Part shown: in pieces, positions 54,497-63,152 of the stretch
Numbering within the stretch: the stretch's first letter is position 1
Layout: each line of letters begins with the position of its first letter
Assembly (NCBI RefSeq): GCF_004297105.1
Contig: NZ_SCVE01000006.1
Coordinates: 62,001 to 126,000, forward strand
From: Herbiconiux sp.
GTDB taxonomy: Bacteria; Actinomycetota; Actinomycetes; Actinomycetales; Microbacteriaceae
DNA length: 64,000 nt
Direction: 5' to 3'
The notes under the pieces: model-generated
The model's database searches: none
Seen by the model: only the letters and a program-made list of their open reading frames with translations
What the model was told of the DNA's origin: nothing
Made by a program: the position numbers and the translations under genes

Positions 54497-56292
54497 GAGC
54501 CCTCCCCCTCGTGTCCGCAGCGGTCGACCGGGCCGGGCAGCAGCACATCGACGAACGACTGCGAGGTGGCGTCGATGAGTCCGAGTTCCGTGATGCCGAG
54601 ATCGGGGATCACGTACAGCCCCACGAACGAGAGGATGATGTACGGCGAGGGGATGGTGCAGCCGAGCGCGTGGGTTGCCTCGTGGCCCCGGCGGAGCGCC
54701 TCCGCTGTCTCCTCGAAGGGTGCGGCGCTCATCATCCCACCGACGGGCAACGGCACTCGCCCGACGACCTCCCCGTCGGCGACGGTGACGAAGCCGCCCT
54801 GCATCGAGCGGAGCTCGTCCACCGCGTGCCGCATCGATGCGTCGTCGACGCCGACCACCGCGATGTTCATGTTGGGGCAGTTCATGGTGATCGCGATGGC
54901 ACCGCGGGTGAGGCCGAAGCCCTTCACGAAGCCGAGCCCCGTGAGCGCGTCGCCGTGGTGGCGGTCGACCACGGCGATCTTGAGCACGTCGTTCACGGTG
55001 TCGCTCTGCACGAGGCCGTCGACCACGTCGAGCTCGGCTTCGAAGGCGCGCTTGAAGTAGCCCTTGTACATCTCCATCGCCCGCACCCGGGCGGTCCCGC
55101 CCGTAGCCCGCAGCGCGAACATCTCGGGATCGAGGGTGTCGGGCAGTCGAACCGTGTCGTGCATCCAGTCGGGCAGCACATCGGTGTTGGCGAACAGCGA
55201 CACCCCGTCGCGAGCCACGACGGCTCCTTCCATCACCACGACCGAGGGCCTGACGTCGGAGAGATCGGGGATGAGCTGCAGGTCGGCCAGGCGCGACGGG
55301 GCCAGCACACCGAGCACCTGGTCGAGCCGGTAGTAGGCGGCCGGCTGGGTCGTGGCCATGCGGTAGGCCAGCTGCGGGTCGACCCCGAAGCGGATCGCCT
55401 GCCGCACGTGGTGATCGATGTGACCCTCGGTGTGCAGATCGAGCACGTGCTTGTCGTCGGCGCAGAAGCAGAGATTCCGAAGAGCGGGGGCGACCCGGTC
55501 GAGATCGCTGAAGATCGGAATGGTGTTGTCGGTGAGCGAGGCCCCCATCACCGTGATCATCGCGCCCAGCCGCACCCTCTCGAGCACCTCGTCGATGGTG
55601 GACGAGTTGTGGTCGTCTCCCACTCCCGCAGCGAGGTAGCCCCAGAGCGACTCGTTCGTCTGCGCGGCCGTGTGACCCGTGATGCGTCGCCCTGCCACGA
55701 GTGCCTCCCGGAACCGCCCGGTCGACTCCTCCCCGTAGTCGAAGGGGTTGCCCTCGCCGAGGTTGGTGGTCACGGCATCCCAGAGGCGACCGCGCACCTC
55801 GGCTTCGGGGATCACGGCGCCGCCGCGCTCGAGGTGCGGAGAACCAGGAGTCTTCGGCGACACCTGCTGGAAGATGTGCAGCGGCGTCGAGGTGGTGAGC
55901 AGCTGGTCCATGCCCCGAGCACCCCACACGTTCGCGGCACCGTTCGGGTCGGTGAGCACGGTTCCGGTTCCGCGTGCCACGCTCAGGCGGCCGAGTTCGC
56001 CCGGGGTGAGGTTGGTGTATTCGATGTGCAGGTGCGCGTCGATGAAGGTCGGCACCACGTGACATCCGGATGCGTCGATCTCCTCGCCCGCGTCGGTGAC
56101 GTGCCCCCACGGAGTGAGTGCGGCGATGTGCCGTCCGGCGATGAGGATGTCGCGCTCGAGCCACTCCTCGGTGCCCGGCGACTGCACCAGGCCGCCGCGG
56201 ATCACGAGATCGGGCCGTTCGGTGCCGACCGCCACGGCGCGGAGCCGGCCGAGTTCGGCCGCGGTGGGGTACAGCTCGGTCTTGTCGGTCAT
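54493..56292 (-). CDS. ade: Adenine deaminase-like amidohydrolase, divergent active site
   Basis: A 599-residue protein with the whole Ade layout: N-terminal beta domain, HLH metal site (87-89), LERGGA with Glu155, GHT (206-208), ADDKH (278-282) and the C-terminal GLGFVKGFGLTRGAIAI segment. Adenine deaminase converts adenine to hypoxanthine. Several motifs differ from the remembered family consensus: DPHE is DPNG (115-118), SDHE is DDHN (226-229) and AHDSHN is MNCPNMN (470-476). The substrate may therefore be a different purine. It lies between the transporter genes. Confidence 0.82.
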   Translation of the reverse strand: MTDKTELYPTAAELGRLRAVAVGTERPDLVIRGGLVQSPGTEEWLERDILIAGRHIAALTPWGHVTDAGEEIDASGCHVVPTFIDAHLHIEYTNLTPGELGRLSVARGTGTVLTDPNGAANVWGARGMDQLLTTSTPLHIFQQVSPKTPGSPHLERGGAVIPEAEVRGRLWDAVTTNLGEGNPFDYGEESTGRFREALVAGRRITGHTAAQTNESLWGYLAAGVGDDHNSSTIDEVLERVRLGAMITVMGASLTDNTIPIFSDLDRVAPALRNLCFCADDKHVLDLHTEGHIDHHVRQAIRFGVDPQLAYRMATTQPAAYYRLDQVLGVLAPSRLADLQLIPDLSDVRPSVVVMEGAVVARDGVSLFANTDVLPDWMHDTVRLPDTLDPEMFALRATGGTARVRAMEMYKGYFKRAFEAELDVVDGLVQSDTVNDVLKIAVVDRHHGDALTGLGFVKGFGLTRGAIAITMNCPNMNIAVVGVDDASMRHAVDELRSMQGGFVTVADGEVVGRVPLPVGGMMSAAPFEETAEALRRGHEATHALGCTIPSPYIILSFVGLYVIPDLGITELGLIDATSQSFVDVLLPGPVDRCGHEGEGS

Positions 56293-57815
56293 GGGAGGTC
56301 CTTGTCGGCGGGGGGCGTGTCGTCGGCGAGCCCGGCCATCGCCCGGCCGATGCGGTCGGTGGTGGCGTCGGCAGCGGGGAGGTCGGCGACCACCCGACCC
56401 CCGAACATCACCACGATTCGGTCGGCCACCGCGAGCACCTCCTCGAGGTCATGAGAGGCGACCACCACGGCGGCGCCCGCTGCGGCCTGATCGATCAGTC
56501 GACCGCGGATGGCCTGGGCCGCGCGCTGGTCGAGCCCCTGGGTGGGGCCGTAGGCCAGCACGGCGCGGGGCTCGGGCAGGGCACCCAGCTCGCGGGCGGC
56601 GAGCAGCTTCTGCTGGTTTCCTCCCGACAGGCCGGCGGCCGCGAGCTCGGGGCGAGCGGGACGCACGTCGAATGCCTGGAGGTCCGCGGTGATGTGCGGA
56701 AGAGTGCGCTCGGTCGACACCGCCCCGACCGCGGTCGAGTACAGGTTCAGGTTGTCGCGCAGGGAGAGACCAGGTACCAGCGCCTCGGAACGCTCCTCGG
56801 GGATCCAGGCGAGTCCGGCGTTCAGCAGCGCCACGGCGGATGCGCCGGGTGCGCCACCGTCGAGAGTCACCGTCCCCTGCTCCGGCTCCACGAAGCCACC
56901 GAGCACGTCGAGCAGGAGGTTCTGTCCGCTGCCGGCCACCCCGGCGATGCCCAGGATCTCGCCCGATCGCACCTCGAGGTCGACGTCGTCGAGCCGTGTG
57001 TCACGGGTCGAACCGGCGACGAGACCGCGCGCCGAGAGCACGACGCCTCCGAGGGCACGCGGCACCCGAGCGACAGGCGGCGGCAGCTCGCCCACCATCA
57101 ACCGGGCGATCTCGCCGGAGGCCAGCCCGGCAGCCGAGCCGTTGTGCACCCCTTCTCCGTGCGAGAGCACCGTCAGGTCATCGGCCACCTGACGCACCTC
57201 GTCGAGGCGGTGGGTGATGAGCACGACGGCCGTGCCGAGGTCGCAGAGCGCCCGGAGATGCTCGAACAGGCCGCCCACCTCGAGCGGGCCGAGGCTCGCC
57301 GTGGGTTCATCGAGGATGAGCGTGTGAGCACCCTCAGCGAGTGCCACCACGATCTCGCCCAGCTGCCGATGCGCCTGGGTGAGCGAGGCGGTGGGCACGT
57401 CGAGGTCGACCTCGACCCGTGCGCGGGAGAGGGTCTCGGCGAGCAGCGCCCGCGCCGATCGCCGGTTCGCCAGGCGCCGCGGCCCCACGAGGAGGTAGTT
57501 CTCGACGAGACTCAGCTCCCCCACGAGACTCAACTGCTGCGGCACCATGTTGATGCCACGTCGTTTCGCCTCGCTCCGGTCGCGCGGTGCGTAGACGGCG
57601 CCATCGAGGGTCATGGTGCCGGACGAGGGTCGTTCGATGCCGGCGAGCACCTTGGCGAGGGTCGATTTGCCGGCGCCGTTCTCGCCCACGAGGGCGTGCA
57701 CGGCCCCCGGCCTCACGACCATCGACACGTCGCGCAGCGCGGCCACCGGCCCGAAGCTCTTGGAGATGGACCGCGCCTCGACGACGCGGTCCATCTCCTG
57801 GGGAGAAACAGTCAT
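56289..57815 (-). CDS. Nucleoside ABC transporter ATP-binding protein (two ATPase domains)
   Basis: A 508-residue protein with two fused ABC domains. Domain 1 has Walker A GENGAGKST and Walker B LILDEPTAS, but its signature is weak (LTQAHRQLGE). Domain 2 has the degenerate Walker A GVAGSGQN typical for this family and a good signature LSGGNQQK. One functional ATP site is normal for this transporter type. Its start overlaps the stop of the binding protein as TGATG. Confidence 0.93.
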   Translation of the reverse strand: MTVSPQEMDRVVEARSISKSFGPVAALRDVSMVVRPGAVHALVGENGAGKSTLAKVLAGIERPSSGTMTLDGAVYAPRDRSEAKRRGINMVPQQLSLVGELSLVENYLLVGPRRLANRRSARALLAETLSRARVEVDLDVPTASLTQAHRQLGEIVVALAEGAHTLILDEPTASLGPLEVGGLFEHLRALCDLGTAVVLITHRLDEVRQVADDLTVLSHGEGVHNGSAAGLASGEIARLMVGELPPPVARVPRALGGVVLSARGLVAGSTRDTRLDDVDLEVRSGEILGIAGVAGSGQNLLLDVLGGFVEPEQGTVTLDGGAPGASAVALLNAGLAWIPEERSEALVPGLSLRDNLNLYSTAVGAVSTERTLPHITADLQAFDVRPARPELAAAGLSGGNQQKLLAARELGALPEPRAVLAYGPTQGLDQRAAQAIRGRLIDQAAAGAAVVVASHDLEEVLAVADRIVVMFGGRVVADLPAADATTDRIGRAMAGLADDTPPADKDLP

Positions 57816-58843
57816 CAGCCGATCGTGACAGATCCGTCGTCGATGCCGGCGATGAGCTCGTCGACCTTGGTCGCGACATCCGCCGGAACCTTGCCACCGA
57901 CCGTGTTGATGGGCTCGTAGACGATGCCGCCGTTCTGCACGGTCGACGTCACGCCCTTGCCGCCGAACTTGCCTGCGGCGACCTCCTCGACCCAGGCCTT
58001 GACGATGGGGTACATGTCGAGGTTCACGGTCGACACGTTGTTGGCCAGTGCGGCCTCACCGGCCGCCGAGGAGACCCCGACGGTCAGCACGCCGGATTCG
58101 GCTGCCCCCGACCCCACGCCTGCCGCGATTCCGTCACCCGTGGTGTACACGAGCTGCGCGCCCTGACCGGCGAGTCCTGTGGTGGCCGCGGCCGCCGCCT
58201 GCGCGTCGTCGAAGCTGCCCGCATACACGACGGGAAGCAGCGTGGCGGAGGGATTCGCCGCCGTCACACCCTGCTGGAAGTACGAGTCGGTCGCCTTGAT
58301 GAAGTCGAGTTCCATGCTCTCGACGCGACCGATGGGGGTCGCTCCGGTGAGCCCGGCGATGTATCCGGAGAGGTAGCCGACCTGGGGGGTGTCGTAGGTC
58401 CAGGTCTCGACGTTGTCGGTGTACTTCTCCAGGATGTCGGGGCCACCGGATGCGGTGAACTTCACGTCGGGGAACTGATCGGCGACCGAGAAGATCGCAT
58501 CGCCCAGCTCGATACCGTGACCGATGATCAGGTCGTAGCCCTGACTGGCGAAGTCGGCGACGACCGGCTCGCTCTTCGCGGGATCGGACATCTGGTCGCG
58601 CAGCTCGTACTCGATGAGCCCTTCGTCCTGCAGCTTCTGCAGCGCGTCGGCGAGCGACTGGTTGAAGGCGCCGTCGTTGGTGTTACCCGGGGTGAGCGCG
58701 CCCACCTTGATGACCTGCGCGGCCGGGGTGGCGTCGTCGGTTGCTGTGGTGGTGCCCGCGCTCGAGCTGCAGCCGGCGAGGCCGAGGGCGGCGACGGTGG
58801 TGAGAACCGCTCCGGTGAGGAGCGCTCCGCTTCTTCTTCTCAT
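57815..58843 (-). CDS. BMP-family nucleoside-binding lipoprotein
   Basis: A 342-residue exported lipoprotein. The signal peptide has a lipobox LAGC at about residues 22-25. The mature part is a periplasmic-binding fold of the BMP/PnrA type (VGALTPGNTNDGAFNQSLADAL, YDLIIGHG, GYLSGYIAGL), known to bind purine nucleosides. AAAGGA is 6 bases before the ATG. It delivers substrate to the permeases encoded downstream. Confidence 0.93.
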   Translation of the reverse strand: MRRRSGALLTGAVLTTVAALGLAGCSSSAGTTTATDDATPAAQVIKVGALTPGNTNDGAFNQSLADALQKLQDEGLIEYELRDQMSDPAKSEPVVADFASQGYDLIIGHGIELGDAIFSVADQFPDVKFTASGGPDILEKYTDNVETWTYDTPQVGYLSGYIAGLTGATPIGRVESMELDFIKATDSYFQQGVTAANPSATLLPVVYAGSFDDAQAAAAATTGLAGQGAQLVYTTGDGIAAGVGSGAAESGVLTVGVSSAAGEAALANNVSTVNLDMYPIVKAWVEEVAAGKFGGKGVTSTVQNGGIVYEPINTVGGKVPADVATKVDELIAGIDDGSVTIG

Positions 58844-58895
58844 GGTGTTCCTTTCGGGTGGAGGTGCAGGGATGGTGCAGGAGGTGGTGCGGTGA

Positions 58896-59585
58896 TCAGC
58901 TCGGCTGGTCGACGAGTCCGTCTGCGAGGGTCGGACCGACGAAAGCCGAGCTGGGGGTCGACCAGTGCCCGAGGAGGGCTCCGGTCGCGATGGAGAAACA
59001 GGGGTCGAGCCCATCGATGGTGGGCGGCGAGTCGGGATACAGCCATCGGTCGGGAACGCACACGACGGGATGGCCGTGCAGGGTGCGCGCGGTGCCGGAT
59101 GAGTCGGCGGCGAGCACCCCCCGCTGCAGCGCCCCGAGGAGCGCCGCTTGCGCGAGAAAGCCGCGCAGTCCCGGATCGTCGGCGCACTCGCCCGCGGGTT
59201 TCGTGCATCCGTCGATCCAGCGGATGCGCCCGTCGGCCTCGAGCAGCACCGCGCCGTGCTGAACGCCCAGCGCGCTCTCGCCCTGCGACTCGACGTCGAT
59301 GGTGAGCGTGTAGCGATCGCCGTTCCGCAGCGAGGTGATGTGCTCGACGTACAGGGGCTCCGACTTCGTGCCGGTGACCGAGTACCCATCGGGCCACGCG
59401 GCGACGATCGGCGCGAGGGCGATCGGATCGCCGTCGGATGCCGGGGAGGACGCCGAGGGCGATGGGCTGCCGGCTCCGGCGTCCGCGCTGTCCGCGACCG
59501 CGATCAGAACGGTCGTCAGCATCGTCACGGCCGCGATCGAGCAGAGGGCCAGAACCCCGGCGCGAGGAAGTGCGAGATCGATCAC
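58896..59585 (-). CDS. Anchored extracytoplasmic protein, unknown
   Basis: A 229-residue protein with an N-terminal membrane helix (about 8-30), a Ser/Pro-rich linker and a globular region with four cysteines (CTKPAGEC and two further near VCVPDRW and LDPCFS) that could form disulfides. No family is recognised. Its ATG overlaps the stop of add (ATGA) and it precedes the binding lipoprotein by 52 bases, so it is part of the purine operon. It might help substrate capture or be an extracellular modifier. Confidence 0.75.
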   Translation of the reverse strand: MIDLALPRAGVLALCSIAAVTMLTTVLIAVADSADAGAGSPSPSASSPASDGDPIALAPIVAAWPDGYSVTGTKSEPLYVEHITSLRNGDRYTLTIDVESQGESALGVQHGAVLLEADGRIRWIDGCTKPAGECADDPGLRGFLAQAALLGALQRGVLAADSSGTARTLHGHPVVCVPDRWLYPDSPPTIDGLDPCFSIATGALLGHWSTPSSAFVGPTLADGLVDQPS

Positions 59586-60691
59586 GGCACCGCCTCCGGT
59601 TCCGCCACCCGGGCGAGCTCGGCCAGGAGGTCTCGCTTGAGGTCGTCATCGGCGAACGACGCCCGGATCGATTCCGCGGCGAATCCGGCCAGGTCGGTGA
59701 GGTCGTACCCGAAGACCGTCGCGGCGACGGCCCAGTCCTCGTCGAGGGTGCAGGCCAAGGGGGCGGGATCGTCGGTGTTGATCGTCACCCGCACTCCGGC
59801 CTCCACGAGGCGGGGCAGCGGATGCGAGGCCCAGTCGGGGTAGACCCCGAGCGTGATGTTCGACCGCGGGCACAGATCCAGGGGGATGCCCTCGTCGGTG
59901 AGGCGCCGCACGAGCACCTCGTCCTCGATCGAGCGGACGCCGTGGTCGATGCGTTCGGCGTGCAGGTGGTCGAGGGCGTCCCACACCCCTTCCGGCCCGC
60001 TGGACTCGCCCGCGTGCACGGTGCGGTGCAGGCCGGCGGCCTCGGCCGCACGGAACGCCGCGCGGAACTTCTCACCGGTGCGGCCGCTCGTCTTCTCGTC
60101 GCCGTCGACGCTCAACGCCACCACCCGGCGGGGCCGGTGCTGCACGAGGTCGCGCACGACGTCCTCAGCCTCCACGGCGGTCTGGGTGCGCAGCAGCGAG
60201 TAGGCGATGCCGGTCGCGCACAGGCCGTCCTGCTCGGCCTCGTCGAACCCCGCCGCGAGGGCCTCCATGAGCGCGATCTCCCGCCCGCGCCAAGCGCTCC
60301 AGTGGGTGGGGTTGACGATCACGTCGGAGTAGCGGATGCCCGAGGCCGTCTGCCGGGCGGCGAACGCATAGGCGATGCGCGCGGCCTGCTCCGGCGTGCG
60401 CACGAGTCCGCACTGCCAGTCCAGGAACCGCAGGAAACCGGTGAGGCCGGCGCCGCCCACTCCCCGGCCGGTGCCCCCGGTCGTCACCTCCGGCATCGCG
60501 AAGGCGTCGTGGGTGCTGACGTCGAAGATGGTGGCGGCAGGTCCGGGGAGCAGCACGTCGTTCTCCTTCGCCAGCCGGAGGAGGTCGACGAGCGCGAACG
60601 TCCCCTCGAGGTGCACGTGCACCTCGGCTTTCGGAAGCAGCCGGATGTCCTGTTCGTCGACTCGGACCTCAGCAGGGACGTGCGCGGGCAT
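59582..60691 (-). CDS. add: Adenosine deaminase
   Basis: A 369-residue metal enzyme that converts adenosine or deoxyadenosine to inosine. It shows the HVH metal site (25-27), VDGDE, TVHAGES with the catalytic Glu, RIDHGV, CPRSNITLGV and NTDDPA. AAAGG is 7 bases before the ATG. It is the first gene of the purine operon. Confidence 0.94.
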   Translation of the reverse strand: MPAHVPAEVRVDEQDIRLLPKAEVHVHLEGTFALVDLLRLAKENDVLLPGPAATIFDVSTHDAFAMPEVTTGGTGRGVGGAGLTGFLRFLDWQCGLVRTPEQAARIAYAFAARQTASGIRYSDVIVNPTHWSAWRGREIALMEALAAGFDEAEQDGLCATGIAYSLLRTQTAVEAEDVVRDLVQHRPRRVVALSVDGDEKTSGRTGEKFRAAFRAAEAAGLHRTVHAGESSGPEGVWDALDHLHAERIDHGVRSIEDEVLVRRLTDEGIPLDLCPRSNITLGVYPDWASHPLPRLVEAGVRVTINTDDPAPLACTLDEDWAVAATVFGYDLTDLAGFAAESIRASFADDDLKRDLLAELARVAEPEAVP

Positions 60692-60756
60692 GGCGACCTT
60701 TCCGTGGGGATGCGCACACGGACCGTGGCGCGAGAGCAGGCTAACCCGAGCCGACT

Positions 60757-60784
60757 ACTTGTGAACAAGTTGAGCGCAAGTTGT
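60757..60784. promoter_or_regulatory. Operator-like repeats between add and the divergent deaminase gene
   Basis: ACTTGT-ga-ACAAGT (60757-60770) is a perfect inverted repeat, and CAAGTTG occurs twice 11 bases apart (60766-60772 and 60777-60783). They lie in the 195-base divergent region and suit a dimeric repressor, possibly the GntR/UTRA protein of the operon. A further GTAAC direct repeat follows at about 60794-60809. Confidence 0.5.
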
Positions 60785-60886
60785 TCCACGACGGTAACGG
60801 GGCCGTAACACATCGACGCATTTCCGGTGTTTCATGACAATCTGAGGTCATATTCGGCACAGCTTGTGCACATGTGAGAGGACGCT

Positions 60887-61387
60887 ATGGACGATCACGC
60901 AACGATGGCTCTCGAAACCGCAGATGCGGCCTTCCTCCGGGAGAGCATCCGAGTCGCGGAGCAGTCGCGTGCCGAGGGCCGGCATCCGTTCGGTGCGATC
61001 GTCGTCGATGCGGCCGGCACCGTCGTGGCCGCCTGCGGCAACAACTCGCTGCCTCCGGAGGGCGACCCGACCCAGCACGCCGAGATGCGCGCCGTCGCGG
61101 CCGCTTTCCGTGCGCTCGGAGCGGAGGGGATGACCGGCAGCACGCTCTTCACCAGCGCCGAGCCCTGCGCCATGTGCTCAGGAGCCGTCTACTGGACCGG
61201 GGTCGATCGCGTGGTCTACGCCCTCTCCGAGCACCGTCTCCTCGAACTGACCGGCGATCACCCCGAGAACCCCACCTTCTCCCTGCCCTGCCGCGAGGTG
61301 TTCGCCCGGGGGCAACGCACGATCGCCGTCTCCGGTCCGCACCTCGAGGACGAGGCGGCCGTGGCACACCTCGACTTCTGGAACTGA
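60887..61387 (+). CDS. Nucleoside or guanine deaminase, CMP/dCMP deaminase fold
   Basis: A 166-residue zinc deaminase with QHAEM (His64, Glu66) and PCAMC (Cys94, Cys97). The HPFGAIVVD segment and the SEHRLLELTG C-terminal part recall guanine deaminase of B. subtilis and related nucleoside deaminases more than tRNA adenosine deaminase. Guanine to xanthine is the best guess. GAGG is 6-7 bases before the ATG. It diverges from add. Confidence 0.85.
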   Translation: MDDHATMALETADAAFLRESIRVAEQSRAEGRHPFGAIVVDAAGTVVAACGNNSLPPEGDPTQHAEMRAVAAAFRALGAEGMTGSTLFTSAEPCAMCSGAVYWTGVDRVVYALSEHRLLELTGDHPENPTFSLPCREVFARGQRTIAVSGPHLEDEAAVAHLDFWN

Positions 61388-61418
61388 GCGAGCCCTCGAG
61401 AGGCGTCTCCGGGAGCGT

Positions 61419-62612
61419 TCAGCCGGGAAGCTGTCCGGCCAGCACCGTTCCGCGGCTGACGACCGCGACGATGTTCTCCGGGGTCAGCTCGGCGAGGTCG
61501 CGCCAGGGCCGACCGCGCACCACCACGAAGTCGGCCGCGAAGCCGTCGTCGAGCCGGCCGAGCCGATCACCGAGGCCGAGACTGTCGGCCGCATCGGAGG
61601 TGGCGGAGACGAGGGTGCGCTCGTCGGACCAGCCGAAGGCGGTCTTCATCGCACGGAGTTCGTCGAGCTGGCCACCGTGGCGCACGAACCGCCCGTTCGC
61701 GTCGGTGCCGAGCACGAAGCGCACGCCCGCCCGGCCCGCAGCGAGGAACGCCGGATCCCGCCCCGCGACGGCCTCCCGGGCCTTCTCGCTCGCCTCGGGC
61801 CGGATGCCGCCTCCACCCGCCGCGACGAGATCGTTGATCAGCAGCGTCGGGGCGATCGGGATACCGGCGGCCACGAGCGCATCGAACTGGCGCGGCACGA
61901 TCCCGGTGGCGTGCTCGATGGAGTCGACGCCCTCCTCCAGGGCGATGTCGATCCCCTCTTCGCTGTGGGCGTGAGCTGCCACGAGCATCCGCAGGGCGTG
62001 GGCCTCATCGACGGTCGCCGCGATCTCGGCGCGGGTCTGGTTGCGCCAGCCGACCTGGTCGCCCATCGAGAGGATTCCCCCGCTGGTGTAGATCTTGATC
62101 CCCGTGGCGCCCTCCCGAGCCCACTGCCGCACGAGGCGGCGGCACTCGTCGGGCGAGTCCGCCACGGGCGGGCGATCACGGAACCGGGGCGGGGTGAAGA
62201 GATCGCCGTGTCCGGCGGTCATCCCCACGGGTCCGCTGGCGAGCAGTCGAGGGCCATCGAGCACGCCCTGGTCGAACGCTCGGCCGACCGCCACCTGCAC
62301 CGGCGATGCCGCGAGGTCGCGCATCGTCGTCACGCCGAAGGCCGCGAAACGGAGGGCGTGAGCGATGACGTGCACCGCCTTCTCCGCGTCGGGGGTGACG
62401 AGTGGCCAGGCGTCGCCCGCGCCGGCACCGTCGAGAGCACTCGTGTCCAGGTGCACGTGCGTGTCGATGAGACCGGGGATGACGGCGAGGCCGGGGAAGC
62501 GGTCGTCGGCCGGAGCCATGCCGTCGATGCGGTCGCCCGACCAGCCGAGGCGCACGGGGCCGCGCTCCTCGTGACCGTTCCACACCGTGATTCCGTCGAG
62601 AGTGCGGGTCAT
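61419..62612 (-). CDS. Metal-dependent amidohydrolase
   Basis: A 397-residue amidohydrolase with HVH (DTHVHLDTS), a bridging lysine region GIKIYTSGG, His in VAAHAHS and SIEHATG, and the catalytic Asp in VLGTDANG. The pattern is near imidazolonepropionase/Xaa-Pro dipeptidase-type members. The substrate is unknown; the purine genes nearby suggest a cyclic amide. AGGAG precedes the ATG. Confidence 0.85.
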   Translation of the reverse strand: MTRTLDGITVWNGHEERGPVRLGWSGDRIDGMAPADDRFPGLAVIPGLIDTHVHLDTSALDGAGAGDAWPLVTPDAEKAVHVIAHALRFAAFGVTTMRDLAASPVQVAVGRAFDQGVLDGPRLLASGPVGMTAGHGDLFTPPRFRDRPPVADSPDECRRLVRQWAREGATGIKIYTSGGILSMGDQVGWRNQTRAEIAATVDEAHALRMLVAAHAHSEEGIDIALEEGVDSIEHATGIVPRQFDALVAAGIPIAPTLLINDLVAAGGGGIRPEASEKAREAVAGRDPAFLAAGRAGVRFVLGTDANGRFVRHGGQLDELRAMKTAFGWSDERTLVSATSDAADSLGLGDRLGRLDDGFAADFVVVRGRPWRDLAELTPENIVAVVSRGTVLAGQLPG

Positions 62613-62622
62613 GACGCTCCTG

Positions 62623-62650
62623 TTCGCAAGTCGTGATCGACGACTACGAT
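62623..62650 (+). promoter_or_regulatory. Possible promoter of the PPC-domain gene
   Basis: TTCGCA (62623-62628), a 16-base spacer and TACGAT (62645-62650), in the 75-base divergent gap. Confidence 0.3.
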
Positions 62651-62687
62651 ATCCGTCGGCGGCCGATTCCCGCCCGGGAGGATGCTC

Positions 62688-63152
62688 ATGATCGCGGCCG
62701 TCGCCGAAACAGGTCGCACCGTGCTGGCCGTTCTGGAACCCGGAGACACGGTACTAGAGGCGCTGGGAGAAGCGTGCCTGCGATTCGGCATCGAGAACGC
62801 CGCCATCCCCGTCTTCCTCGGTGCGTTCACCGAGCTCGAGTTCATCGGCGCCGAGGAGCCTCCTCTCGACGAGGACGCGCCCATGCAGTCAGCCTCCCTG
62901 GTGCGCAACTGCGAGGGAATCGGCTCCGGCACGGTGACCCGCGGGCCGGAAGGGCCTCAGGTGCACCTGCACGCCTCGGTGGGGGCGAAGGGCGACTCGG
63001 CGCGAGCCACGGCGGGGCACGTGCTCCGCGGCACGGTGCAATATCCCACCGAGGTGATGATCACCGAGATCCTCTCCCCCGCGCTCTCCCGACAGCCGAA
63101 CGATCGGGCCCGGGGGCTCGCAACGCTCGTCTTCGACTGCACGGCAGGCTGA
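62688..63152 (+). CDS. PPC/DUF296-domain protein
   Basis: A 154-residue single-domain protein of the PCC/PPC (DUF296) family, with EACLRFGIENAAIPVFLGAF, the VHLHASVG strand (about 104-111) and an HVLRGTV segment. In plants the domain accompanies AT-hook DNA binding; bacterial stand-alone members are uncharacterised trimers. The ATG at 62688 has AGGA at good spacing; an ATG two codons earlier lies too close to GGGAGG. Its stop codon abuts that of the creatininase-like gene. Confidence 0.82.
   Translation: MIAAVAETGRTVLAVLEPGDTVLEALGEACLRFGIENAAIPVFLGAFTELEFIGAEEPPLDEDAPMQSASLVRNCEGIGSGTVTRGPEGPQVHLHASVGAKGDSARATAGHVLRGTVQYPTEVMITEILSPALSRQPNDRARGLATLVFDCTAG

Noticed and set aside
54511..56454. 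647-codon open frame opposite the adenine deaminase-like gene
   Set aside because: The minus-strand protein has clear amidohydrolase motifs and coupled neighbours; the plus frame is a GC-driven shadow.
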